This document shows positions 37,299 to 46,400 of a stretch of 64,000 nt of DNA, piece after piece. Position 1 is the first letter of the stretch. Each line of letters starts with the position of its first letter. A model generated the notes under the pieces. That model made no database searches. It saw only the letters and a list, made by a program, of their open reading frames with translations, and was not told the DNA's origin. Source of the DNA: Cellulomonas carbonis. Lineage in GTDB: Bacteria; Actinomycetota; Actinomycetes; Actinomycetales; Cellulomonadaceae. A program made the translations under genes and the position numbers. The stretch covers positions 797,468 to 861,467 of the forward strand of contig NZ_BMEB01000001.1 in NCBI RefSeq assembly GCF_014636275.1, in the 5' to 3' direction.

Positions 37299-38777
37299 TC
37301 AGCCCGCGGTCGCACTCACGCGCAGCTCGCGGATCACCGTGACGGTGATCTCGCCCGGGAAGGACAGGTCCTTCTCGATGTGCCGGGCGATGGCCTGCGC
37401 CATCTCGGGCAGCGACCGGTCGTCGACGACGGACGGCTCGACGACCACGCGCACCTCGCGGCCCGCAGCCATGGCGACCGCGCGCCGCACGCCCTCGTGC
37501 GCGGAGACGAGCGACTCGAGCGTGTCCATCCGCTCGATGTACTGGTCGAGCTCCTCGCGGCGCGCACCGGGACGGGCCGCGGAGCACGTGTCGGCGGCCT
37601 GGACGAGCACCGCCTCGACGGACTCCATCGGCACCTCGTCGTGGTGCGCCGCGATCGCGTTGACCACGACGGGCGACTCGCCGAGCCGACGCGCGAGCTC
37701 GGCCCCGAGGGCCGCATGGGTTCCGGGGTTGTCGGCGGTCAGCGCCTTGCCGATGTCGTGGAGGAACGCCGCACGCCGTGCGACGTCGACGTCGGCGCCG
37801 ATCTCTGCGGCCATCGCGGCCGCGACGTGCGCGCTCTCGACGAGGTGCGCGAGGACGTTCTGGCCGTAGCTGGTCCGCAGCCTCAACCGGCCGAGCACCT
37901 CGACGAGCTCCGGGTGCAGCTCACCCACGCCAGCCTGCTCCGCAGCGTCGTGGCCGGCGGCGACCGCCCGCTCGTGCGCGCCCTTGAGCGCGTCCGAGTA
38001 CGCGATCTCGATCCGCTGCGGGTGGATGCGTCCGTCCTCGATGAGCGACGCGAGCGCCACAGCGGCGACCTCGCGCCGCTCGGCGTCGAAGCTCGAGAGC
38101 GTGACGGAGTCCGCGGTGTCGTCGACGATGACGTTGACGCCCGTGAGGGCCTCGAAGGTGCGGATGTTGCGGCCCTCCTTGCCGATGATGCGGCCCTTCA
38201 TCTCCTCCGCGGGGAGCGGCAGCACCGTGACGACGCTCTGGGCGCTCGTCGGACCGGCGACGCGCTGCACGGCTGTGGCCACGACGGCGCGCGCCCGCTC
38301 GTCCGCGGTCCGGCGTGCGCGCGCCTCGATGCGGCGCACCGCGGCGGCCGCCTCGTGCTCGGCCCGCTCGGTCGCGAGGCGCACCTGCTCTGCCCGCGCC
38401 TCGTCGGCCGAGAGCCCCGACACCGACTCGAGCCGGGCGTGGAGCTCGCGCTCGGCCCCCTCGCGGACGGCGTCTGCGTGGTGACGCGCCGTCGCGGCGG
38501 CGTCACGCTCGGCGTCGGCCTCGGCGAGACGCCGCTCGGCGAGCTCGGTGAGCCGCCGCAGCTCACGACGCTCCTCGGCGGCGTCCTGCTCGCGGGACGT
38601 CAGCCGCTCCTCGCGTCGCTGCGCCTCGGCCATGAGGGCGCGGGCCTCGTCCTTGATCGTGGCGACGTCGGCGGCCGCCTGCGCCCGGGTCGCGGCCGCC
38701 TCGCGACGAGCGAGCAGGACGAGCGTGAGCGCGACGAGGCACGCGAACAGGAGGACCAGGACGGTCGCGGCTTCCAC
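37299..38777 (-). CDS. rny: Ribonuclease Y
   Basis: 492 residues from the GTG at 38777, preceded by AAGGAGATCC; a longer start at 38795 would include this site in the coding region and is unlikely. Layout: N-terminal membrane anchor (ATVLVLLFACLVALTLVLL), a long Arg/Glu/Ala coiled coil (about 25-175), a KH domain (GRIIGKEGRNIRTFEALTGV) and an HD domain with FLHDIGKA. RNase Y is a membrane-anchored endonuclease that starts mRNA decay. It follows recX by 23 bases on the same strand, so it may be partly co-transcribed with the SOS-inducible recA. Confidence 0.93.
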   Translation of the reverse strand: MEAATVLVLLFACLVALTLVLLARREAAATRAQAAADVATIKDEARALMAEAQRREERLTSREQDAAEERRELRRLTELAERRLAEADAERDAAATARHHADAVREGAERELHARLESVSGLSADEARAEQVRLATERAEHEAAAAVRRIEARARRTADERARAVVATAVQRVAGPTSAQSVVTVLPLPAEEMKGRIIGKEGRNIRTFEALTGVNVIVDDTADSVTLSSFDAERREVAAVALASLIEDGRIHPQRIEIAYSDALKGAHERAVAAGHDAAEQAGVGELHPELVEVLGRLRLRTSYGQNVLAHLVESAHVAAAMAAEIGADVDVARRAAFLHDIGKALTADNPGTHAALGAELARRLGESPVVVNAIAAHHDEVPMESVEAVLVQAADTCSAARPGARREELDQYIERMDTLESLVSAHEGVRRAVAMAAGREVRVVVEPSVVDDRSLPEMAQAIARHIEKDLSFPGEITVTVIRELRVSATAG

Positions 38778-38800
38778 GGATCTCCTTCGGGACACGTCCC

Positions 38801-39397
38801 TCAGTCGGGAATCGGCTCCTCAGGATCCCACGCCGCACCGCCGTCCTCGGACACGCCTCGCCCTGCGTCGGCTCCCGCGCGCTCGTCCGCGAGCATCTCG
38901 CGGACCAGACGCCCCGCGAGCGAGCCCGGGTACCCCTTGCGGGCCAGCATGGCGAGCGCGCGACGGGCCTTCACCTCGGGCGCGAGATCCCGACCGGCGC
39001 GCCACCGCCGCTCGAGGAGCTGTCGGGCGGTGGCCTCCTCGTCGTCGGCCTCCACGCCCGCCAGCGCGGCGTGGGCGTCGTCGTCGCCGACGCCGCGCCG
39101 GCGGAGCTCGAGCGCGAGAGCACGTCGTGCGAGACCACGGCTCTCCCGTTGCGAGCGCACGAGGATGTGCGCGTACTCGGCGTCGTCGATCAGCCCGACC
39201 TCGGTGAAGCGGTCCAGCACGGCGGCCGCGACGTCCTCGGGGACGTCACGGCGCGCCAGCGCCTGCTCGAGCTGGTGCCGACTCCTCGGCGCGCCCGTCA
39301 GGAGCCGGAGCACGATCGCCCGGGCGACCGACTCGTGATCGGGCTCGCGGTCCTCCGCCGCAGATCCGGACGGCGGAGGCTCCGGTGCGCGCGTCAG
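38801..39397 (-). CDS. recX: RecX, regulator of RecA, probable CTG start
   Basis: 198 residues if translation begins at the CTG at 39397, which overlaps the recA stop as CTGA, with AGGGG 7 bases upstream. The next usable GTG (39313) would delete the family's conserved first helix ([25 protein letters not shown]), and no ATG, GTG or TTG exists in frame between them or in the last 70 bases of recA. The three-helix RecX repeats follow ([60 protein letters not shown]). RecX limits RecA filaments; linkage to recA balances the two. Confidence 0.85.
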   Translation of the reverse strand: MTRAPEPPPSGSAAEDREPDHESVARAIVLRLLTGAPRSRHQLEQALARRDVPEDVAAAVLDRFTEVGLIDDAEYAHILVRSQRESRGLARRALALELRRRGVGDDDAHAALAGVEADDEEATARQLLERRWRAGRDLAPEVKARRALAMLARKGYPGSLAGRLVREMLADERAGADAGRGVSEDGGAAWDPEEPIPD

Positions 39398-40407
39398 AAG
39401 TCGACCCCTGCGGCGGGATCGGCAGGAGCGTCGACGCGGGCACCGATCCCCAGCTTCTCCTTGATCTTCTTCTCGATCTCGTTGGCCAGGTCCGGGTTGT
39501 CGCGCAGGAATCCGCGCGCGTTCTCCTTGCCCTGACCGAGCTGGTCGCCCTCGTACGTGTACCAGGCGCCCGACTTCCGGATGAACCCGTGCTCGACGCC
39601 GAGGTCGATCAGGCCACCCTCACGCGAGATGCCGACGCCGTACAGGATGTCGAACTCCGCCTGCTTGAAGGGCGGTGCGAGCTTGTTCTTGACGACCTTG
39701 ACGCGGGTGCGGTTGCCGACGGCGTCGGTGCCCTCCTTGAGCGTCTCGATGCGTCGGATGTCCATGCGGACCGAGGCGTAGAACTTCAGCGCCTTGCCAC
39801 CCGTGGTGGTCTCCGGCGAGCCGAAGAACACGCCGATCTTCTCCCGGAGCTGGTTGATGAAGATCGCCGTCGTCCCCGAGGCGCTGAGCGCACCGGTGAT
39901 CTTGCGGAGCGCCTGCGACATGAGCCGCGCCTGGAGGCCGACGTGGCTGTCGCCCATCTCGCCCTCGATCTCGGCCTTCGGCACGAGCGCCGCGACCGAG
40001 TCGATGACGACGATGTCGATCGCGCCCGACCGGATCAGCATGTCCATGATCTCGAGCACGAGGAGCGCGTCGGTGTCGACGCCGAGCTTCTTGGCGTACT
40101 CCGGGTCGAGTGCGTGCTCGGCGTCGATGAACGCCGCGATGCCGCCCGCCCGCTGCGCGTTCGCGACGGCGTGCAGCGCGACCGTCGTCTTGCCGCTCGA
40201 CTCCGGGCCGTAGATCTCGATGACCCGGCCGCGCGGCAGGCCGCCGATCCCGAGCGCGATGTCGAGCGAGATCGACCCGGTGGGGATGACCTCGACGGGG
40301 GCGCGGCCCTCGTCGCCGAGGCGCATGATCGACCCCTTGCCGAACTGGCGGTCGATCTGGGAGAGGGCGGCCTCGAGGGCCTTCGAGCGGTCAGCAGGAG
40401 CGGGCAT
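39394..40407 (-). CDS. recA: Recombinase RecA
   Basis: 337 residues from [20 protein letters not shown], with GAGGTGGAGAC upstream. Walker [11 protein letters not shown], Walker [24 protein letters not shown], and the DNA-binding loops ([26 protein letters not shown]) are intact; no intein. The C-terminus is short and acidic/mixed, ending AAGVDF. Promotes strand exchange and LexA autocleavage. Expressed from an SOS-box promoter about 145 bases upstream and coupled to recX. Confidence 0.98.
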   Translation of the reverse strand: MPAPADRSKALEAALSQIDRQFGKGSIMRLGDEGRAPVEVIPTGSISLDIALGIGGLPRGRVIEIYGPESSGKTTVALHAVANAQRAGGIAAFIDAEHALDPEYAKKLGVDTDALLVLEIMDMLIRSGAIDIVVIDSVAALVPKAEIEGEMGDSHVGLQARLMSQALRKITGALSASGTTAIFINQLREKIGVFFGSPETTTGGKALKFYASVRMDIRRIETLKEGTDAVGNRTRVKVVKNKLAPPFKQAEFDILYGVGISREGGLIDLGVEHGFIRKSGAWYTYEGDQLGQGKENARGFLRDNPDLANEIEKKIKEKLGIGARVDAPADPAAGVDF

Positions 40408-40551
40408 GTCTCCACCTCGGTTCAGGGGGCGTCCGCCCCGGTCGTGCACGGTCTCGTTGTCTCGGTGCCCGACGCTACGACCCACCACCGACACGAGCCG
40501 GAGGCGCCCGGGGCCCCTGTGGAGCCCCGGCGACGCGCCGTCCTGGGGACC

Positions 40552-40573
40552 AGCGTAACGAACACCTGTTCGA
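40552..40573 (-). promoter_or_regulatory. recA promoter with LexA (SOS) box
   Basis: SOS box core CGAAC-ACCT-GTTCG at 40559-40572 (full box 40558-40573, one outer mismatch). On the minus strand a -10 TACGCT (40552-40557) follows directly, so LexA would sit in the -35/-10 spacer. No good -35 is visible, common for SOS promoters in actinobacteria. The recA leader is about 140 bases. Confidence 0.88.
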
Positions 40574-40642
40574 TCCGCCGCACCCGGTCACCGACACGCC
40601 GGACCGACGTCCGGCGACGCCGTGGGGGTCCAGGGCGTCGGG

Positions 40643-41443
40643 TCAGCGCAGCAGCAGGCGCTCGATGCGCCGCCCGGTCCAGACCGTTCCGACCGCACCC
40701 ATGACCGCGAGGTACCCGACGTGCACCGCCATCCCACCGGTGACCTGGCCCAGCATGAGGTCCCGGATCATGGCCACCCCGTGGTACAGCGGCGTCGCCT
40801 GGACCACTCCCTGCACCGCGGCGGGGTAGGCCGAGAGCGGGAAGAACGTCGCCGAGAACAGGAACATCGGCAGGATCGCGAGCTGGAGCCAGTCGAAGTC
40901 GGCCCACGTGCGCATGTACGTCGCGACGGCCATGCCGACCGAGGCGAACGCCCAGCCGACGAGCGTCGCGGCGGGGAGCGTCAGCACGGCCCACCACGAG
41001 GTCACCGCGCCCGCGAGGGTCGCCACCAGCAGGAACGCCGCCGCGTAGACCAGCCCGCGCAGGAGCGCCCACGTGATCTCGCCGACGGCGACGTCCCGCG
41101 GCCCGAGCGGCGTCGCGAGCACCGAGTCGTAGAGCTTGGCGTACTTGAGCTTGAAGAAGACGTTGGTCGTCGAGTCGAAGACCGCCCCGTTCATCGCCGA
41201 CGCCGCGAGGAGAGCCGGGGCCACGAAGACCGCGTACGGCACGAGGCGCCCGTCCCCCGCGTCGACGTCCCCGACCAGCGCCCCCACGCCGACACCCATG
41301 GCGAACAGGTAGAAGACCGGCTCGAAGAAGCCCGACACGATGATCGTCCACGTCCGACGGAACGACCGGTAGTTGCGCTCCACGAGCGTGCGCGCCATGC
41401 CGGCGCCCGCAGGCACCGGCAGCACGTCGGCGAGGCGGGCCAC
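40643..41443 (-). CDS. ABC-2 type transporter permease
   Basis: 266 residues from GTG, two bases from the preceding permease gene's end. Six hydrophobic helices of the ABC-2 (DrrB/NodJ-like) family: FFEPVFYLFAMGVGVG, VFVAPALLAASAMNGAV, the ATPLGPRDVAVGEI coupling region and ILPMFLFSATFFPLSAYP. Pairs with the adjacent permease and ATPase to form an exporter. Substrate unknown; drug, lipid or polysaccharide export are possible. Last gene of the DUF3046-ABC operon. Confidence 0.9.
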   Translation of the reverse strand: MARLADVLPVPAGAGMARTLVERNYRSFRRTWTIIVSGFFEPVFYLFAMGVGVGALVGDVDAGDGRLVPYAVFVAPALLAASAMNGAVFDSTTNVFFKLKYAKLYDSVLATPLGPRDVAVGEITWALLRGLVYAAAFLLVATLAGAVTSWWAVLTLPAATLVGWAFASVGMAVATYMRTWADFDWLQLAILPMFLFSATFFPLSAYPAAVQGVVQATPLYHGVAMIRDLMLGQVTGGMAVHVGYLAVMGAVGTVWTGRRIERLLLR

Positions 41444-41444
41444 G

Positions 41445-42272
41445 TCACACCACCATCCGACGCGTCAGGACCCGGACCGCGACGACGACGCCGGCGACGA
41501 GCCACAGCGTGACGAACGCGAGGTGGCCGACGACCGCCCACGGCTCGACGACGCCGAGCGTGAGCGCGCGGCAGACCTCGACCGTGTGCCACAGCGGGGT
41601 CGCCCAGGCGACGGGCTGCAGCCACACCGGGAGCTGGTCGACCGGGAAGAACGTGCCCGAGAACAGCGACAGCGGCATGACGACGAAGCGCAGGAGCACC
41701 GTGATGCCCCGATCCGTCTCGAGCCGCGCGGTGTAGGCGTAGCACCAGGCCGCGAACGCCATCCCGCCCAGGACGGCGACGGGTGCCGCGAGGACGCCCC
41801 ACCACGACCGGACGGTGCCGAGCGCGGCCGCGACCGCGAGGAAGACCGACGACGCGAGCGCGACGCGCACGAGCACGAAGACGAGATGGCCCACGACGAC
41901 GTCGACGGGCGCGAGCGGCGTCGAGAGCATCCCGTGGTACGTGCGGTCCCACTTGATGCTGCCCATGACGGAGAACGTCGTCTCGCCCGCGGCGACCTGC
42001 AGCGCGGTCGCGGCGAGCACGCCCGGGGCGACGAAGAGCAGGTACGGCACGCCGCCCGCCCCGCCCGCGCCGTCGTCGACGAGGCGGCCCAGTCCCCACC
42101 CCATGCCGACCAGGTACAGCAGCGGCGCGAGGAAGCTGCTCACCGCGGTCCCGAACCACATCCGGCGGTACCGCACGAACCAGTGCGCCGTGACCGCGGG
42201 CCAGCCACCGCCGCGGGCCACGGGGCCCACGGGGACGTCGACGTCGGCGCCGACCCGGTCCTCGACCGCCAT
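41445..42272 (-). CDS. ABC-2 type transporter permease
   Basis: 275 residues, ATG overlapping the ATPase stop as TGATG. It is homologous in layout to the following permease: WFGTAVSSFLAPLLYLVGMG, FVAPGVLAATALQVA, TYHGMLSTPLAPVDVVVGHL and FVVMPLSLFSGTFFPVDQLP. The two permeases likely form a heterodimer, as in DrrBC-type exporters. An open frame upstream of the ATG runs antisense through the ATPase and is ignored. Confidence 0.9.
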   Translation of the reverse strand: MAVEDRVGADVDVPVGPVARGGGWPAVTAHWFVRYRRMWFGTAVSSFLAPLLYLVGMGWGLGRLVDDGAGGAGGVPYLLFVAPGVLAATALQVAAGETTFSVMGSIKWDRTYHGMLSTPLAPVDVVVGHLVFVLVRVALASSVFLAVAAALGTVRSWWGVLAAPVAVLGGMAFAAWCYAYTARLETDRGITVLLRFVVMPLSLFSGTFFPVDQLPVWLQPVAWATPLWHTVEVCRALTLGVVEPWAVVGHLAFVTLWLVAGVVVAVRVLTRRMVV

Positions 42273-43210
42273 CAGTCCACCAGGGTCCGGCCGGTCAGGT
42301 GCAGGAACACGTCCTCGAGCGTCGAGCGACGCACGAGCGCAGAGACCGGCTCGACCCCCCGGCGCACGACCTCCGACTGCGCTCGCTCGCCGTCGTCGAC
42401 GTACAGCAGGAGCCGGTCGGGCAGCACCTCGACGCGCTCGGCGACGCCCTCGACCGCCCCGACGTGCTCGGCGTGGTCGAGCGTGTCGAGCCGCAGCTCG
42501 AGGACCTCGCGGGTGGAGTGCTCGGCGATGAGCGAGCGCGGCGAGCCCTCGGCGACGATCCGGCCGTGGTCCATGACGACGAGCCGGTCGCACAGCTGCT
42601 CGGCCTCGTCCATGTAGTGCGTCGTGAGCACGAGCGTCACGCCCTCGCGCTTGAGCCGGAAGAGCCGGTCCCACAGCACGTGCCGCGCCTGCGGGTCCAG
42701 GCCGGTCGTCGGCTCGTCGAGCAGCAGGATGCTCGGCGAGTTGACCAGCCCGCGCGCGATGGTGAGCCGGCGCTTCATGCCGCCCGAGAGCGGCTCGACC
42801 ACGGAGCCGGCCCGGTCGGCGAGCTGGGCGAAGTCGAGGAGCTCCGCCGCGCGACGGCGCACCTCGGCGCGCGGGATGCCGAAGTAGCGCCCGTAGACCC
42901 AGATGTTCTCCTCGACGGTCAGCTCCTCGTCGAGCGTGTCGCGCTGGGGCACGACGCCGAGCCGGGCCCGGATCGCGGCGCCGTGCGTGCGCGGGTCCAT
43001 GCCCAGGACCGTCAGCTCACCGGCCGTCGGCGGCGACACGCACCCGATCATCCGCATCGTCGAGGACTTGCCGGCGCCGTTGGGGCCCAGGAAGCCGAAC
43101 GCCTCGCCCGGCATGACGTCGACGTCGATCCCGTCGACCGCCGTGAACGAGCCGAACTCCTTGACGAGCCCCCGGGCGCGGATCATCGGCGCGGCCGCCC
43201 CCGCCGTCAC
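42272..43210 (-). CDS. ABC exporter ATP-binding protein (DrrA-like)
   Basis: 312 residues from GTG (VTAGAAAPMIRARGLVKEF), overlapping the DUF3046 stop as GTGA. Walker A LGPNGAGKSSTMRM, Q-loop VVPQRDTLDEELTV, signature LSGGMKRRLTIARGL, Walker B LLLDEPTTGLD and His in LTTHYMDEAE. The C-terminal extension with STLEDVFLHLTGRTL is typical of daunorubicin-resistance-type ATPases that drive ABC-2 exporters. Confidence 0.92.
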   Translation of the reverse strand: MTAGAAAPMIRARGLVKEFGSFTAVDGIDVDVMPGEAFGFLGPNGAGKSSTMRMIGCVSPPTAGELTVLGMDPRTHGAAIRARLGVVPQRDTLDEELTVEENIWVYGRYFGIPRAEVRRRAAELLDFAQLADRAGSVVEPLSGGMKRRLTIARGLVNSPSILLLDEPTTGLDPQARHVLWDRLFRLKREGVTLVLTTHYMDEAEQLCDRLVVMDHGRIVAEGSPRSLIAEHSTREVLELRLDTLDHAEHVGAVEGVAERVEVLPDRLLLYVDDGERAQSEVVRRGVEPVSALVRRSTLEDVFLHLTGRTLVD

Positions 43211-43434
43211 CGGCGCTCCCGAACCGCGTGGTCCCGGCCCAGCCGCTCGTGCTCCGGGACGCCCATCGCGTCGCACAGCGCACGCCAGACGACGCGCGGG
43301 TCGACCCCCTCGTCGAGCGCCTCCTGGGCCGTCCTGTCACCCAGCGCACCGAGGACCTGGTCGCGCACGAGCGCCGGCCCCACCTGCGGCCCGAGCACCT
43401 CCCGGACGAGCTCCCGGAACTCGCTGTATCGCAC
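43207..43434 (-). CDS. DUF3046 family small protein
   Basis: 75 residues from GTG (VRYSEFRELVREVLGPQVG). The pattern RYSEFRELV...ALVRDQVLGALGDRTAQEALDEGVDPRVVWRALCDAMGVPE matches the short helical DUF3046 proteins normally encoded just before recA in actinobacteria. Here a three-gene exporter, coupled by a GTGA overlap, stands between it and recA. Function unknown. Starts 63 bases from the divergent lhr. Confidence 0.85.
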   Translation of the reverse strand: MRYSEFRELVREVLGPQVGPALVRDQVLGALGDRTAQEALDEGVDPRVVWRALCDAMGVPEHERLGRDHAVRERR

Positions 43435-43497
43435 CGGGACAGCCTGCCACGCCGTTCCCCGGGGTGCGGTGTCGGACCCCCGCACCACAATGAGCAC

Positions 43498-46400
43498 GTG
43501 ATCACGCGCGCCGACGAGCCGGCCGCCGCCGACCCCCTCGCGGGCTTCTCCGAGCCGACGCGCAGCTGGTTCGCCGGCGCCTTCGAGGCGCCGACGGCGG
43601 CCCAGGCGGGGGCGTGGTCCGCGGTCGCGCAGGGCGACCACGCGCTGGTCGTCGCACCGACCGGGTCCGGCAAGACGCTCGCGGCGTTCCTGTGGTCTCT
43701 CGACCGGCTCATGGTCGAGCCGGCCACCGACGCCGCGACGCGCTGCCGGGTGCTCTACGTCTCGCCGCTCAAGGCGCTCGCCGCCGACGTCGAGCGCAAC
43801 CTCCGGTCCCCGCTCGTGGGCATCAGGCAGGCGGCCGCACGGCTGGGCGTCGCCGTGCCCGACGTCGAGGTGGGCGTGCGGACCGGGGACACGCCGCCGC
43901 AGGAGCGGCGCGCGTTCGCGACACGACCGCCGGACATCCTCATCACGACCCCGGAGTCCCTCTTCCTCGTGCTCACGTCGGCCGCACGGGCGGGTCTCGC
44001 CGGGGTGCGGACCGTGGTTCTCGACGAGATCCACGCCGTCGCCGGGACCAAGCGCGGCGCGCACCTCGCGGTGTCGCTCGAGCGCCTCGACGCGCTCCTC
44101 GAGCAGCACGGGGGTCCGGCGCAGCGGATCGGGCTGTCGGCGACGGTGCGCCCGGTCGACGCCGTCGCACGCTTCCTGGGCGGCGCGCGGGCGCCCGCGG
44201 ACGGCGGACGGCGCGTCGCCGTCGTGCAGCCCCCGGCGACCAAGCGGGTCGAGGTCGAGGTCGTCGTGCCCGTGCCCGACCTCGCCGACCTCCAGGCCGC
44301 CGGCCCGGCCCACGACCGCGCGACCGGCGACGGCCTACCGGCGTCCGCGCCCCGGGGCGCACCCGGCGGATCCGGGGGCCCCGGCGCGTCCGGCGGTCAG
44401 CCGGACCTCAGCGGGTCGGCGGCCGGCGCTCCCCCACGGCCCTCGATCTGGCCGCACGTCGAGGAGCGGGTCGTCGACCTCGTCGCCGGGCACCGCTCGA
44501 CGCTCGTCTTCACGAACTCACGACGAGGGGCCGAACGGCTCACGGCGCGCATGAACGAGGTGTGGGCCGAGCGTCAGGGCGTCGACGTGCCCGACCCGGG
44601 GACGCTGCAACCCGCGCAGGTCCAGGCGCAGTCCGGGGCCTCGGCCGGGGTCGACGGCTCGGACGGTGCACCCGTGCTCGCCCGCGCGCACCACGGGTCG
44701 ATGAGCCGCACCGAGCGGACGCGGACGGAGTCCGAGCTCAAGGCCGGTCGCCTCCCCGCGGTCGTCGCCACGTCGTCGCTCGAGCTCGGCATCGACATGG
44801 GTGCGGTCGACCTCGTCGTGCAGGTCGGGTCGCCGCCGTCCGTGGCGTCCGGGCTGCAGCGCGTCGGACGTGCGGGCCACCAGGTCGGCGCGACGTCGCG
44901 GGGCGTCGTGTTCCCGACCTTCCGCGGGGACCTCGTTCCCGCGGCGGTCATCGCGGCCCGGATGCGCGCGGGCGCGATCGAGTCGCTGTCCGTGCCGCAG
45001 AACCCGCTCGACGTGCTCGCGCAGCAGGTCGTCGCCATGGTCGCGGTCGACGACTGGACCGTCGAGGACCTTGCGACCGTCGTCCGGCGCGCCGCGCCGT
45101 TCACCGACCTCGGCGAAGGCACGCTGCGCGCCGTCCTGGACATGCTCGCTGGCCGCTACCCGTCGGAGGAGTTCGGCGAGCTCCGGCCGCGCCTGGTGTG
45201 GGACCGGTCGACCGGTGTCCTGACGGGGCGGCCCGGCGCGCTGCGGCTCGCCGTGACGAGCGGCGGGACCATCCCCGACCGCGGTCTGTACGGCGTGTTC
45301 CTCGCGGGGTCGACCACCGAGGGCGACGCGCAGCGCGGGGGCCGCCGCGTCGGCGAGCTCGACGAGGAGATGGTCTACGAGTCGCGCGTCGGCGACACCT
45401 TCACGCTCGGGTCGAGCACGTGGCGGATCGAGGACATCACGCCCGACCGCGTCCTCGTCTCCCCCGCCCCCGGCCTGCCGGGCCGGCTGCCGTTCTGGAA
45501 GGGCGACTCCCCAGGCCGACCGGCCGAGCTCGGCAAGGCCCTCGGCGGATGGGTCCGCGAGCTCGTGGCCGCCGACGACGCCACGGCCCGGGCCATGCTC
45601 ACCGCGGGCGGCCTCGACGCGTGGGCGGCCGACAACCTGCTGGGCTACGTCCACGAGCAGGCCGACGCGACCGGGCAGGTCCCGGACGACCGCACGATCG
45701 TCGTCGAACGGTTCCGCGACGAGATCGGCGACTGGCGCGTCGTCGTGCACTCGCCGTACGGCGCACGCGTGCACGCGCCCTGGGCGCTCGTCCTCGCTGC
45801 GAGGCTCCGCGACCGCTACGGGCTCGACGCGGCGGCGCTGCACGCCGACGACGGGATCGTGCTGCGCCTGCCCGACGTGACGACGAGCGGCACGTGGGAC
45901 GTCGAGGCCGGTCGCTGGGTCGAGGACGGGGACGCACCCGGTGTGGACCTGGAGGACCTCCTCGTCGACGCCGACGAGGTCGCCGCAGCGGTCCGCGCCG
46001 AGCTCGGCTCGTCCGCGCTCTTCGCCGCGCGGTTCCGCGAGGCCGCCGCCCGCTCGCTGCTTCTCCCTCGCCGCCGCCCCGACCGCCGTCAGCCGCTCTG
46101 GCAGCAGCGCCAGCGCGCCGCGCAGCTGCTGTCGGTCGCATCGCGCTTCCCCGACTTCCCCGTCCTGCTCGAGGCGGCCCGCGAGTGCCTCCAGGACGAC
46201 TTCGACGTCGCCGCGCTCAGCAGCCTCATGGCGGACGTCGCGGCGCACCGTGTGCGTGTCGTCGAGGTCACGACGCCGTCGCCGTCGCCCTTCGCGCAGT
46301 CGCTGCTGTTCGGGTACACGGCCCAGTTCCTCTACGACGGCGACGCCCCGCTCGCGGAGCGACGTGCCGCCGCGCTCACGCTGGACCCGACCCTCCTCGC

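Noticed and set aside
38801..39313. recX starting at the GTG at 39313
   Set aside because: It removes the conserved first helix that is encoded in frame directly upstream; the CTG overlapping the recA stop fits better.
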